Shown piece after piece: positions 7,293-16,604 of a DNA stretch of 64,000 bases (position 1 is its first letter; each line of letters starts with the position of its first letter). The DNA is from Flavobacterium johnsoniae. GTDB lineage: Bacteria > Bacteroidota > Bacteroidia > Flavobacteriales > Flavobacteriaceae. The translations under genes were made by a program, and so were the position numbers. The stretch covers positions 620,001 through 684,000 of the forward strand of contig NZ_CP103794.1 of assembly GCF_030388325.1 (NCBI RefSeq). The letters run 5' to 3'. The notes under the pieces were generated by a model. It worked only from the letters and a program-made list of their open reading frames with translations, was not told where the DNA came from and did no database searches.

Positions 7293-10200
7293 TTAAAATA
7301 TTTTTTTTGTTTTTATCTCATTGAAAGAATATAATGGTATTTCAGTATCGGTTGTGAATTTAACGGGTAACTGGTAAGAAGATATAACCAATGTTTTTAC
7401 ATCATAATTATCAAATAAATTATTAAACTTAATATTTAGTTGTTCTTTATTTTTCTCAAGCCATTTTCCTCTACTAATATGTTTAGGCAACTGTTTATTT
7501 AAATAGTTATTTATATCTCTTTGGAAATCATATATTACCTTCGCTTGTTTTGTGTTTTTACATTCAATACAAAAAATGATTTTATTTTTATGGTCGAAAG
7601 CTAAAATATCAATATCTCCATAATCCTTATCAGCAATAAGAAAACCTTTCTTTTTGATTTTAACCTCAAATTTAATTACTTCTAAATCTGGATTTATATT
7701 AAGCCATTCAAAAACTTCATTCCTAAACTCTTTTCCTTTGTGATTATTTCTCTCTGCTAATAGATTTTGTAATTTTGTTTGCTCATTTGGAAGTTTTAAT
7801 GAACCATCATAAAACAAATCGATTAGGTTATCAGTTGCTTTAATTAAAAATCTTGGACTCCAGATATAAGTATATTCAGACTGATCATTTTTTAATTTAA
7901 TTATAGGCATTCTCAAATACGAAATCATCCTATTGTATCTCCAAGGATAGATTTCGGGATATTCTAAACCTGCTGGTGGAACATCCATTTTTCCTCTGCT
8001 TTCTAATGATAATACATCTAGGTAACTTTTTATTATTTCATCACTATAGTCAGAGTTTTCTTTTATTAATTGAAAGATACTTTCTTCGTTTAAAATACAA
8101 TATGATTTTTCATTAATAATACAATGTTCAGCCAAAAAATTTGAAATGTCATCTAATTGTGGTAATGTAATACCCCAAGTTTCGTTAAATATTTTATCTA
8201 ATTTTATACTATATTCAGTTCTCTCTTTTTCTTTAACATCAGTTATTTCTTTCTTACTTTTAAATTGTTTTTTAAAATTACTCTTATAATCTACAATTTC
8301 ATCATCTATATTTGATTTGTGATATTCTGATAAAGTATCAGTAAAAAATTCTTTGCTTACGCCGATTCTACCAGATGGCAAAAGACCAACTTCGGGATTA
8401 TTAATATCATATTTAACCAAATCTTGTAATGCCCCAAAATACAATATCTCATCCATAATGGCTAAAAGAAAATCAACATCATCTTTATTTGGCTTTTTCA
8501 TACCATTAAAAGGTTCAGCAACGATGAACTCAATTAATGACCTATAAGCTAATGAAGAATTAACTATTTTGCTTTCAGTATCTTTATAGTCATTTATGAT
8601 ATTATCGTATTTTGAAAAACATGCAATTTTTGCAGGAATATGAATTTTTCTAAACTCGCTAACCTGAATCACTGCTTCATGATGATACATTAAAAACTTA
8701 ATTAGCTCAATATAATCATATTGATTGAGTACTTCTCTTAATTTAGAAATAAGTGTTACAACACATTTGACAAACAGATCGTGTTTTTCTTTTTTATCTG
8801 TGATTTTTTCGGGGAGTTCCTTTTCTAGATCCATCCAACTAACCAATTCTTCCAAAACTATTGAAGTATCAGCCTTTGAAATATATCTAGGACGCGGTAC
8901 ATACCTATTATCCATTTTAAGATTATATGAACTGTCAGCTGTCAAAATCATTTTCGCAGAACCAAAAGGAATGTTATTGTGTATACTGGTCTGTATAACT
9001 TCGGAATGAATAGGATCTAAATTTAATTGTGCTAATAGTTGTGAAAATGCTTCAAGAATAATTGACATTAAGTATTGTTCTCCCGAATTGTCATTTCTGT
9101 GAAGTCTAATAAAGAAATTAATATCTATGTGAAAAAAAATCTTTCTTGATAATGGCGATATTTCATAAGTTACATCATGGTCTTTTTCTTCTATTTCGTT
9201 GAAATCTACACTTGAAAATGAATTGTATCTTTCATCTATTTCTATAATAAATTCTACTGGTAATTTGCCCAAAGGATTTACTCCCTTTTTAATATCATTA
9301 CTAAGTTCAAAAAACCAAAATGCTATCGCATCAATGAAATGAACACCAAAATTGTTTTTCCTTTTGGATAATGAGAACCAAAGGGGAAAATCAAAAACTT
9401 CAATTACCCTACTGTATTTCCCAAAGTTGATTGCCTCTGAAAGATAAATCGGAAGATGCTTTTCTGATTTATATACCGGAATATAACCAAGTCCTTTTTT
9501 ATTGTCAATATATCTAACTAAATGCTTATCAATATTAGAGTTTGTTTCCATTACAATATTCCCTTGAATATCGAATCCAAAACTGATACCGTTATAAAAA
9601 CTATCACTTTCAAAAAAAGAATAATGGTTTCTTACGTACCATTTATAATATGTTAGAATTGAGAAAAAAGGCATAATCTGAACTTTTTTCTCAATTGCTC
9701 TATCCATACTTTTTGAATATTTCCATAGTGATAGCTCATCAATATCCCAAAATGATATAAGTCTTTCTAGATCGATAATATTTACAGCGAACTGCTGTTT
9801 GGAATTTTTTATTTCGTCGAATGTTAAAAAAGAAAATTCTTTGATTGAAATACTTGAGAAAATAAAAAATGAAAAGAATTCAAAGTGCGGGTCTACCAAT
9901 TCTAGTAATATGCTTATTCTATCATCAATTAATTTATCGTAATATTTTGTTTCTTCACTTTTTGAATGTGGGATTATATATACATAAGCTAATTTGTTTT
10001 CATCAAACTGCCATAAGGTTTCATTTTTTGTTAAAGGATTTTTGTCTTTAAATTTTTCAGTTATATCAGTTGGCAACCAATGCATTTTTTTCAAAAGAGA
10101 CTTAGCCTTAAATATAATAACATCATCAAATAATTGTTGAGCTAACTCTGTTTGATTATTTTGTTCGAGTATATTTAACATAAATTCATTGAGGCAATAC

Positions 10201-10925
10201 ATTTGGGTAGTTGGCTCTGTTAAATAATAACTACCATTGAATTCTATAAAGGGTTTAAGTAGAATAGGATTATTATCGACATCGTCATAATCAATTAAAG
10301 TTTCTCTATCAAAAACAAAATACTTTATTATATCATTTTGAATACCTAGTTTCCTGTAAATTACCTCTACTTTGTCAAACGAAAATTTAAATAACTCTTT
10401 GCGTTTTTTAAATTCATCTTCATCTAAAAAGCATAATTCGATTTCCCCATCATTTCCAAATGACATATACCGCTCAAAATTTAGGTCTTTTGCTATTTCA
10501 TTATGTATGTAAAGCATAAAAAGTAAACCATCATGAATTAATAGTTTTAACTCATTTGGTAAATCATTATCACTTTGGAGAATTGCTTTAACAAGAGAAT
10601 CGACAGTTTCTGTGCTATTATTTGCAGTTCCTGGAAATACAATATTGTTACCATTAAAAAATTGAAAATTCTCTGTGAATGAAGTTTCGGCTGGGTCTTC
10701 TCTGTAATCCGAAGGAAATAATTCTGTAAGTATATTTATAACACCATCAACATTAATTGATTTTGTTACAGCATTTAAGTTATTAATTATAATGCTTTGA
10801 ATGATTTCAAGTCTTAAGTTTTTTCCGTGATTTACAGGCATAACTTTAGACAAAGAGATAAATTGAAGTAGCTCTAAAGTATTTCTATCTTTAATAAAAT
10901 TTTCAAACTCTTTATAATTATTCAA
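7293..10925 (-). CDS. Large unknown protein with C-terminal PD-(D/E)XK nuclease-like domain
   Basis: A 1210-aa protein of unknown family. Most of it (about 1-1050) shows no motif I recognise: no Walker A, no helicase motifs and no membrane segments. Near the C-terminus, about 1095-1125, the segment DYGDIDILAF followed by IFCIECKNTKQAKV has the D-x(n)-E-x-K layout of restriction-endonuclease-fold and NERD-like nucleases. It is followed by an R/K-rich helix (RGKWLEKNKEQ) and a strand (VKTLVISSYQLPV). It sits between the integrase and McrC, 280 bases from mcrC, so it probably has its own promoter. Its position at the end of a defence island suggests an anti-phage effector, but this is inference only. 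Confidence 0.8.
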   Translation of the reverse strand: MNNYKEFENFIKDRNTLELLQFISLSKVMPVNHGKNLRLEIIQSIIINNLNAVTKSINVDGVINILTELFPSDYREDPAETSFTENFQFFNGNNIVFPGTANNSTETVDSLVKAILQSDNDLPNELKLLIHDGLLFMLYIHNEIAKDLNFERYMSFGNDGEIELCFLDEDEFKKRKELFKFSFDKVEVIYRKLGIQNDIIKYFVFDRETLIDYDDVDNNPILLKPFIEFNGSYYLTEPTTQMYCLNEFMLNILEQNNQTELAQQLFDDVIIFKAKSLLKKMHWLPTDITEKFKDKNPLTKNETLWQFDENKLAYVYIIPHSKSEETKYYDKLIDDRISILLELVDPHFEFFSFFIFSSISIKEFSFLTFDEIKNSKQQFAVNIIDLERLISFWDIDELSLWKYSKSMDRAIEKKVQIMPFFSILTYYKWYVRNHYSFFESDSFYNGISFGFDIQGNIVMETNSNIDKHLVRYIDNKKGLGYIPVYKSEKHLPIYLSEAINFGKYSRVIEVFDFPLWFSLSKRKNNFGVHFIDAIAFWFFELSNDIKKGVNPLGKLPVEFIIEIDERYNSFSSVDFNEIEEKDHDVTYEISPLSRKIFFHIDINFFIRLHRNDNSGEQYLMSIILEAFSQLLAQLNLDPIHSEVIQTSIHNNIPFGSAKMILTADSSYNLKMDNRYVPRPRYISKADTSIVLEELVSWMDLEKELPEKITDKKEKHDLFVKCVVTLISKLREVLNQYDYIELIKFLMYHHEAVIQVSEFRKIHIPAKIACFSKYDNIINDYKDTESKIVNSSLAYRSLIEFIVAEPFNGMKKPNKDDVDFLLAIMDEILYFGALQDLVKYDINNPEVGLLPSGRIGVSKEFFTDTLSEYHKSNIDDEIVDYKSNFKKQFKSKKEITDVKEKERTEYSIKLDKIFNETWGITLPQLDDISNFLAEHCIINEKSYCILNEESIFQLIKENSDYSDEIIKSYLDVLSLESRGKMDVPPAGLEYPEIYPWRYNRMISYLRMPIIKLKNDQSEYTYIWSPRFLIKATDNLIDLFYDGSLKLPNEQTKLQNLLAERNNHKGKEFRNEVFEWLNINPDLEVIKFEVKIKKKGFLIADKDYGDIDILAFDHKNKIIFCIECKNTKQAKVIYDFQRDINNYLNKQLPKHISRGKWLEKNKEQLNIKFNNLFDNYDVKTLVISSYQLPVKFTTDTEIPLYSFNEIKTKKIF

Positions 10926-11205
10926 TTTTCAAATTTTATTCATTAACAACTCCTTTTTAGCCCTCTTCGAAGTCTCCCGATTCGATGAATACCTTTCTTG
11001 TCTTTATTTTTTTTGCAAATAGTTCTTCCACAAATATATAAAAACCAAAAACAACAATTTGCAATTTTTAGATTAGTATTGCGTAATCAACTTGTGTGAC
11101 GAAGTCAGGAGACTTCGTGGAGCGGAGTACGAAAATAAATTCCTCACACTCCACATTCTGACATACCCCGAACGGCGAATTTTACTTTGATGAATGCATA
11201 GAAAA
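10926..11205. other. 280-bp intergenic region between mcrC and the 1210-aa gene
   Basis: AT-rich DNA with a small perfect hairpin, ACGAAGTC-AGGA-GACTTCGT (11099-11118). It lies about 85 bases downstream of the mcrC stop and may act as a terminator or processing site, although no T-run follows. The start region of the 1210-aa gene must hold its promoter, but no clear TANNTTTG element was found. Confidence 0.5.
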
Positions 11206-12483
11206 TCAAATTATTATATTATGTTCTAAGTATTTATTTAAACGAATGCCCATTTTCGTATCTAAAATTGAATTAGTATCATTGAGAACTGACACTTTCA
11301 TTAACCCACATTCATGTGCTTTAGTATTTCCAGCTTTATTTGTAAAATTCCCTTTTATATATTCAGGTTCTTCTTGATATTCTAATTTAGGATATAAAAG
11401 AATTGCGTTTTTAGCATTCCAATATTCATTATAAACGAACATTTGTTTTAGATCATCATCCGATGGAATATTGTTTTCTACCAATTTCCATTTTGTATCT
11501 ATAATGGTAGTACATTTTGTTATTTTGTGTTCAATGACAATATCGGGGCGAATTGATTTGCTTCTTACCGAATTTGATAATCTCCAAAAGGTTTTAGAAT
11601 TCTGAACTTTTAAATTCCAATCTCTATGTTTTCCTTTAAATAATTGACGGTAAACATATTCTTCCCACAAACAATTCATATCAAAAAGGATTGCAAGCAC
11701 ATGATTTTTGCCATTACTAATATCTGGACGAAAGTTTAGCAATAACATAGCCGCAATTTCAATTGCTTCCCGATAATGATTGTTCTTTCTATTATAATTT
11801 AGCCTAGAAAACAATTCTTCGCTAACTTGAATGTCTTTTAAATCTGGGAAAGATAAAATAAGATTACTGACTTTATCTTTTAAAAATGGACTTGAACTTA
11901 TTTTAGGGATTAATTTTAATGCTTTAAAAAGTATTTGGTTAAATTCATTTTCTCTATCGTACTCCTGATGTTTAGTGTAAAAATTTTCCTGATGAACCAA
12001 GTTTTTTTGAATTTGAATATTAAAAAGTAATTTTCCTTTTAAAGCTTTACAATTTCCTTCTTCAAAACGGTATTTTTTAAGTAAACCCATATGAAGGATT
12101 TTTTCACATTCATTTATAAAAAGTTCTAAGTATACTTCAAGAATGCTATTTGGTTTAAAATTTAAATTTGCTTTTTCATGAGAGTAAACATTCATCCATC
12201 GACATTCTCTTAGCATGTCTATTAAGACTTTTTGCCATTTTGCTTTGTCTTTTTCTTCTGCTGCTTGGCCAATTTTCGGAAGCACTTCAATAGTCAAATC
12301 ACCGACTTGTATTACTCCAACATATTTATTAAATCTCACACCATTGGGAGTTAGTGTAAAAAAATTTCCACCGTGTTTCTCATTATACCAACCTAAAGCT
12401 TTCCAATGATTTTCTTTAAAACCATTAGAATTAATAGTGAGTGTTTTGTACTCATAAACTTGTATTGGCTTATTAATACGCAT
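11206..12483 (-). CDS. mcrC: McrC-like nuclease subunit of a type IV (McrBC) restriction system
   Basis: The 425-aa protein has the McrC plan. The N-terminal half starts with a beta-rich region (YVGVIQVGDLTIEVLPKIG, about 53-71) typical of McrC/LlaJI-type proteins. The C-terminal PD-(D/E)XK domain shows RPDIVIEHK, then TTIIDTKWK (about 308-335), giving the Asp and D-x-K catalytic residues. It starts 19 bases after the mcrB stop and is clearly cotranscribed. McrC activates the McrB GTPase and cuts DNA containing modified cytosines. The motif set is intact and the length is in range. Confidence 0.9.
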   Translation of the reverse strand: MRINKPIQVYEYKTLTINSNGFKENHWKALGWYNEKHGGNFFTLTPNGVRFNKYVGVIQVGDLTIEVLPKIGQAAEEKDKAKWQKVLIDMLRECRWMNVYSHEKANLNFKPNSILEVYLELFINECEKILHMGLLKKYRFEEGNCKALKGKLLFNIQIQKNLVHQENFYTKHQEYDRENEFNQILFKALKLIPKISSSPFLKDKVSNLILSFPDLKDIQVSEELFSRLNYNRKNNHYREAIEIAAMLLLNFRPDISNGKNHVLAILFDMNCLWEEYVYRQLFKGKHRDWNLKVQNSKTFWRLSNSVRSKSIRPDIVIEHKITKCTTIIDTKWKLVENNIPSDDDLKQMFVYNEYWNAKNAILLYPKLEYQEEPEYIKGNFTNKAGNTKAHECGLMKVSVLNDTNSILDTKMGIRLNKYLEHNIII

Positions 12484-12502
12484 TTGATGTTTTTAAATTA
12501 TA

Positions 12503-15130
12503 CTAATACAATGATTGAAAATCACTAATACTTATGGTGTTACAATCTTTTAATTTATATTGCCAAGACTGATCATACTGTCCTGCTACTCCATTTCCGC
12601 CACTGAATGTTGCAAAAATATTGCTTGATATTTGTTCTTTTACTTCAAAGAAATTATCCCCTAATACTAATCCTAATTTTTCATAATCATTATAAAAATA
12701 TTCCTGTAACAATGGAATGATTTTATCTGCAAAGGCTTTTCTTAAATCAGCCACATTATGAATGTTCCATAACCAAGCATGACCAATTGTATGATCATTA
12801 TCTTTCAACACCTTTAATCTTTCATTTATTTTGGCCAACATTGAGACTAAATTAATACCATCTGTAGTTATACTAAGTTTATCTTCTTCAGGTAGTTTTG
12901 GAACAAACGAAAACCTTCTTCTTAATGCAGTATCTAATGCTTCTACACTTTTATCAGCCGTATTCATAGTCCCAACGATGTATAAATTAGGTGGAACACA
13001 AAATGCAGTTTTTGAATATGGTAATTCTAATCTAATTTCTTCAGATTTTCCTAATCTTTTATCCTCTTCAATTAACGTAATTAATTCTCCGAATATTTGC
13101 GCCACATTGCCACGATTAATTTCATCTATAATAAAAACATATGGTTCACTATTATCATCTTCTATTAATTTATATTCTGCATTTTTCCAATAGGATTTTA
13201 CGATACTTTTTTTGTCTTCATATTTTAATTCAGTTACATCTTCGTTAATCGGCTGTTGGTTTGGTTGCAAATTATGGATTGCATTCAATACACTCCAAAA
13301 AGCAGTAGAGTTACAACCTCCAATTATATTTCTGAACTCCTCATGGATGTTATTAATAACGGTTAGGTCAGGAAATCTCTCAAACAAAGGTGCTAATCTA
13401 TTTCTTGAAACTGTATAAGTTCTTGTGCCATTTAAGTGCTTAACACTAAAATTGCCTTGGTCTGTTACTGCTACTAATACATTTCCACCATTTAATGTAC
13501 TTAATGCTATTTCACCCGCTTGTTCCACATCTTCAAATAATTGATCATACAATTGATTGAAAGTTCTGATTTGAATTTCCTGTTCGTTTTCCGGAAAATT
13601 CCTTTTGATGAAATTGTATGTTGCTTCAATACATGCTTTCATAAATACCCCATCTTGAATTTCATATTTTAGAAATTCGTCGTCATCTTCAGGTTCTATT
13701 GGTTTTATTCCTTCAATAAAATCCTCATAAGCCATGTTTTGATGAAATGTGGTGAAGTAAACTCTATTTTCACATTGAAAGTTTGCAAAAAGACTTTTTC
13801 TTCGTTCTCTTTCAAGATTCCCATCGTTAACATTTAATATTTCAAGTGCTAAATCAATTGTACTGTATGTTTTACCTGTACCCGGAGGTCCGAAAAGTAT
13901 TGTGTTTAGTGTCATCTCAAATGGATTATTATTTTGGTTTTCAATATTTAGCGGTACTTGTCGAATGGTTCCATTTCCTCCATCTATTATATTCACATTG
14001 TATTTTGATTGAAATATATTTTTATTCATGAAATCAAGTTCCCATTTGGGAACTTCATAAAAAGTTGAATTACCGCTTGGCATAAAAAATCGCTTGTCTT
14101 TTTTAAATTCACGAACAGAATTATTTATAGGGTAGAAAAAAGGTTCAATTTCACGATATATCCATTCTCCTTTTCCTTCAATTAAATCATCACTATCTGT
14201 ATCTAAAGGTTGCGAATTGGAAATTATTTTGCCAATTGTGTAGACCTCATCTCCTCCGTAGCAGATATACACATAATCTCCTATTTTAAGTTTATTTTCA
14301 AAGTTAGCACCTTGACTTTTCCCTGTTTTACTGAATAAACAAATCCAATTGTTTTGTTCTAGAACACGCGCAAATCCAGAATTATATAAACGTTTTTCTT
14401 TTTTAAAAATCCCATGAGATATTTTATAGAATTTGTTACCTTTGATATCTAGGGTAGTTAATTCATTTGAAACATTGATATATTTATCAAAATTATGGGC
14501 AAACATATCTATTAAACCCAAATCCGTTTCATCTGCCAATGCTCTTAATTCATCAAAATCTTTTATACAGCTAGGATAATTAGCAGAAATATCTATCCAT
14601 TCCCTAAATTTTAAATGCGAGTTATTGAGGATTGGAAATATTTGAGGATTAATATAATACAACCAGGGTGAATAAATTCCTGATTTTACTAATGGTATTC
14701 CTAGATTATCAAAATCAGCACAAAACTTTACAGCCTCTGCAATTGCATTAATAGTGAAGGCTTTTTTGAGAAAATTGCTGATACTTATAAGTTGTTGTGA
14801 ATCTAGACTGGTTATCGAATTTAATCCTGCACCTGTATAACCCCACAGGTCTATCTCAGAAGCTAAAACTGATAATTCTTCAAGTCGTGTTGTATCTGAA
14901 ACATTTAGTTTTAAATATTTATCAAAGGTTTTATCACTACAACCGTATTTAAACATCTGAATTAATCCTGTCAGATGCTCATTTTCTAATTGATTATTCT
15001 TTAGCGTTTCTTCAATAATTTGTTTATTTAGTGCTACAACAGCAAATTGCCTTTTACGGTCAGTATAATCATTAGAAATTTTATAAATTTGATATAACTC
15101 ATTAAATTTAGGAAATAATGCTGTTCTCAT
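12503..15130 (-). CDS. mcrB: McrB-like AAA+ GTPase with an EVE/PUA-like modified-base reader
   Basis: An 875-aa protein. The C-terminal half is an McrB AAA+ motor: Walker A FGPPGTGKTYS at about 411, Walker B VFIIDEINRGN at about 663, the McrB signature GTMNTADKSVEALDTALRRRF at about 720-745 and a C-terminal helical lid. Before it (about 240-380) comes a segment with NWICLFSKTGKSQGANFENKL-type strands and KIGDYVYICYGGDEVYTIGKI. This resembles an EVE/PUA-like domain that flips and reads modified bases. The first 200 residues form an extra helical domain I do not recognise. With McrC it would restrict modified DNA. Confidence 0.88.
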   Translation of the reverse strand: MRTALFPKFNELYQIYKISNDYTDRKRQFAVVALNKQIIEETLKNNQLENEHLTGLIQMFKYGCSDKTFDKYLKLNVSDTTRLEELSVLASEIDLWGYTGAGLNSITSLDSQQLISISNFLKKAFTINAIAEAVKFCADFDNLGIPLVKSGIYSPWLYYINPQIFPILNNSHLKFREWIDISANYPSCIKDFDELRALADETDLGLIDMFAHNFDKYINVSNELTTLDIKGNKFYKISHGIFKKEKRLYNSGFARVLEQNNWICLFSKTGKSQGANFENKLKIGDYVYICYGGDEVYTIGKIISNSQPLDTDSDDLIEGKGEWIYREIEPFFYPINNSVREFKKDKRFFMPSGNSTFYEVPKWELDFMNKNIFQSKYNVNIIDGGNGTIRQVPLNIENQNNNPFEMTLNTILFGPPGTGKTYSTIDLALEILNVNDGNLERERRKSLFANFQCENRVYFTTFHQNMAYEDFIEGIKPIEPEDDDEFLKYEIQDGVFMKACIEATYNFIKRNFPENEQEIQIRTFNQLYDQLFEDVEQAGEIALSTLNGGNVLVAVTDQGNFSVKHLNGTRTYTVSRNRLAPLFERFPDLTVINNIHEEFRNIIGGCNSTAFWSVLNAIHNLQPNQQPINEDVTELKYEDKKSIVKSYWKNAEYKLIEDDNSEPYVFIIDEINRGNVAQIFGELITLIEEDKRLGKSEEIRLELPYSKTAFCVPPNLYIVGTMNTADKSVEALDTALRRRFSFVPKLPEEDKLSITTDGINLVSMLAKINERLKVLKDNDHTIGHAWLWNIHNVADLRKAFADKIIPLLQEYFYNDYEKLGLVLGDNFFEVKEQISSNIFATFSGGNGVAGQYDQSWQYKLKDCNTISISDFQSLY

Positions 15131-15410
15131 TTTTTTATGACTATTTATTCTCTACAATCTTATTCCTTCCAACTCAAATTAAATATGGAAATAAAAACTG
15201 CTCATTTTTAACAATACTTACTCGTTTTCTATTAAAATCAGCTTCTAAACTTGGTGTAAGTAGTTGTTTTATATTTTTTTTTGCTACCAACTCTTTTCCA
15301 ATATTTTTTTAGTGCTGGAAGCCTTAATTTTATCATAGTTTTTAATTTAGTAACAAATTAAACATTTTGATGGTTTTATAATTGTTAAGATCTAAATCTT
15401 ATAATAAATT

Positions 15411-16604
15411 TTACTTTAAGACAATCACTCTATTCTCTGCATCATATTTATATTTAATTACCTCTCCACTAATAATTAAGTCAATAGCATGTTCAATAAT
15501 ATCAAGCGGAGCAATAAACCACTCTCTAGGAGTATAGCGTTTTTTATTTTCATCAAAGATGTCAATATTCATACAGGCTTTTCCGAAGAAATTATGCAGC
15601 AACTGTTCCAGTTTTTGGGGATTCATATTGTAGCATTTCCAAGCACTGACTATTTGTACCGGAGCCATTAGGTAAGTTGGTTCTTTTTCGGCATTTTTAA
15701 TTCTTTCCTGAACCTCATCTTTTGAATAACCTATTTTATATAAATTGTCTATCGTAATGATTTTTTCGTCTTTACTTTTCGATATCAATACATAGATGAA
15801 ACCTGCTTCTTTGTCTTCATCGGTAATGTCATTAAATTTTTCGATAAAAGCCTCATTTACTTCATCAACGTTTTCAGAAACGACTTTTCCATTGGCATAC
15901 AAAATTTTCTCTACCGATCTTTTCAACATATTCGATTCGGTTCCGTTTTCAAAAACGCATCTGGTTCGTCCGTCTTCGCGAACTCGGGTACCGTCTTCTT
16001 TGTAGTGCTCTTTTTTGGTTATTTGAATTTTTTCCAATAGAAACAAAACTCCATTATGAACATAATAAGTTCCTTCACGCAAATTACCTTGTTTAAAGTC
16101 GACTAATTTTCTTTTCCCATTGGACAAATCATTATGAATCCCCTTAAACAAGCGTTCGTACTCGTCAAATTTCTTTATTGATTTTCTTCTTGCTACGAAA
16201 TCTGCTGCTGCTCTATCGTCATCTTTTGGAGTGTGTTTGAAATCAAACAAATCGGTATTATCATCCAATAAATCGAAAGTATCATCGGCAAAGATATCAT
16301 CAAAGGATTCAATTGTTTTCACTTCCAATTTCAATAAACCGTGATCATCTTCCCTTAGTAAAGATTCTAATTTATTAATATCGGCTCTTATTCCTTTTAA
16401 TCGGGTATAAAGTTGGTATTCGGATATGTTAGCCGGATTGGGTTGAGGTTCCCGATTGTGCTTTTTGAAAAAAGCATTAATTTCTCCAAAAGAAGCCACC
16501 AATCTTTCATCTGCATTACGAGCATTAGAAATCTTTGGTTTGACATTTAAAATGTCAAACTCATCGTTATTAAAAATATCATCCAGAACTTTATTCTTAT
16601 CCAT
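15411..16604 (-). CDS. GIY-YIG nuclease partner of the helicase
   Basis: A 397-aa protein. The C-terminal third is a GIY-YIG domain of the T5orf172/MUG113 type: GFIYVLIS (GIY strand), NLYKIGYS (YIG strand), QERIKNAEKEPT with the conserved Arg, and KLEQLLHNFF with the metal-binding Glu. The N-terminus holds two acidic repeats (DDIFNNDEFDIL at about 7 and DDIFADDTFDLL at about 107). It also holds a segment NAFFKKHNREPQPNPANISE that resembles the C-terminal end of the neighbouring helicase. Its start overlaps the helicase stop region by 8 bases, so the two are translated together. It most likely cuts DNA as the nuclease arm of the helicase/methylase system. Confidence 0.85.
   Translation of the reverse strand: MDKNKVLDDIFNNDEFDILNVKPKISNARNADERLVASFGEINAFFKKHNREPQPNPANISEYQLYTRLKGIRADINKLESLLREDDHGLLKLEVKTIESFDDIFADDTFDLLDDNTDLFDFKHTPKDDDRAAADFVARRKSIKKFDEYERLFKGIHNDLSNGKRKLVDFKQGNLREGTYYVHNGVLFLLEKIQITKKEHYKEDGTRVREDGRTRCVFENGTESNMLKRSVEKILYANGKVVSENVDEVNEAFIEKFNDITDEDKEAGFIYVLISKSKDEKIITIDNLYKIGYSKDEVQERIKNAEKEPTYLMAPVQIVSAWKCYNMNPQKLEQLLHNFFGKACMNIDIFDENKKRYTPREWFIAPLDIIEHAIDLIISGEVIKYKYDAENRVIVLK

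Noticed and set aside
15118..15312. Plus-strand 64-codon frame between mcrB and the GIY-YIG gene
   Set aside because: Composition is Phe/Leu/Ser-rich like a chance frame in AT-rich DNA, it overlaps the mcrB start on the other strand, and there is no start context.
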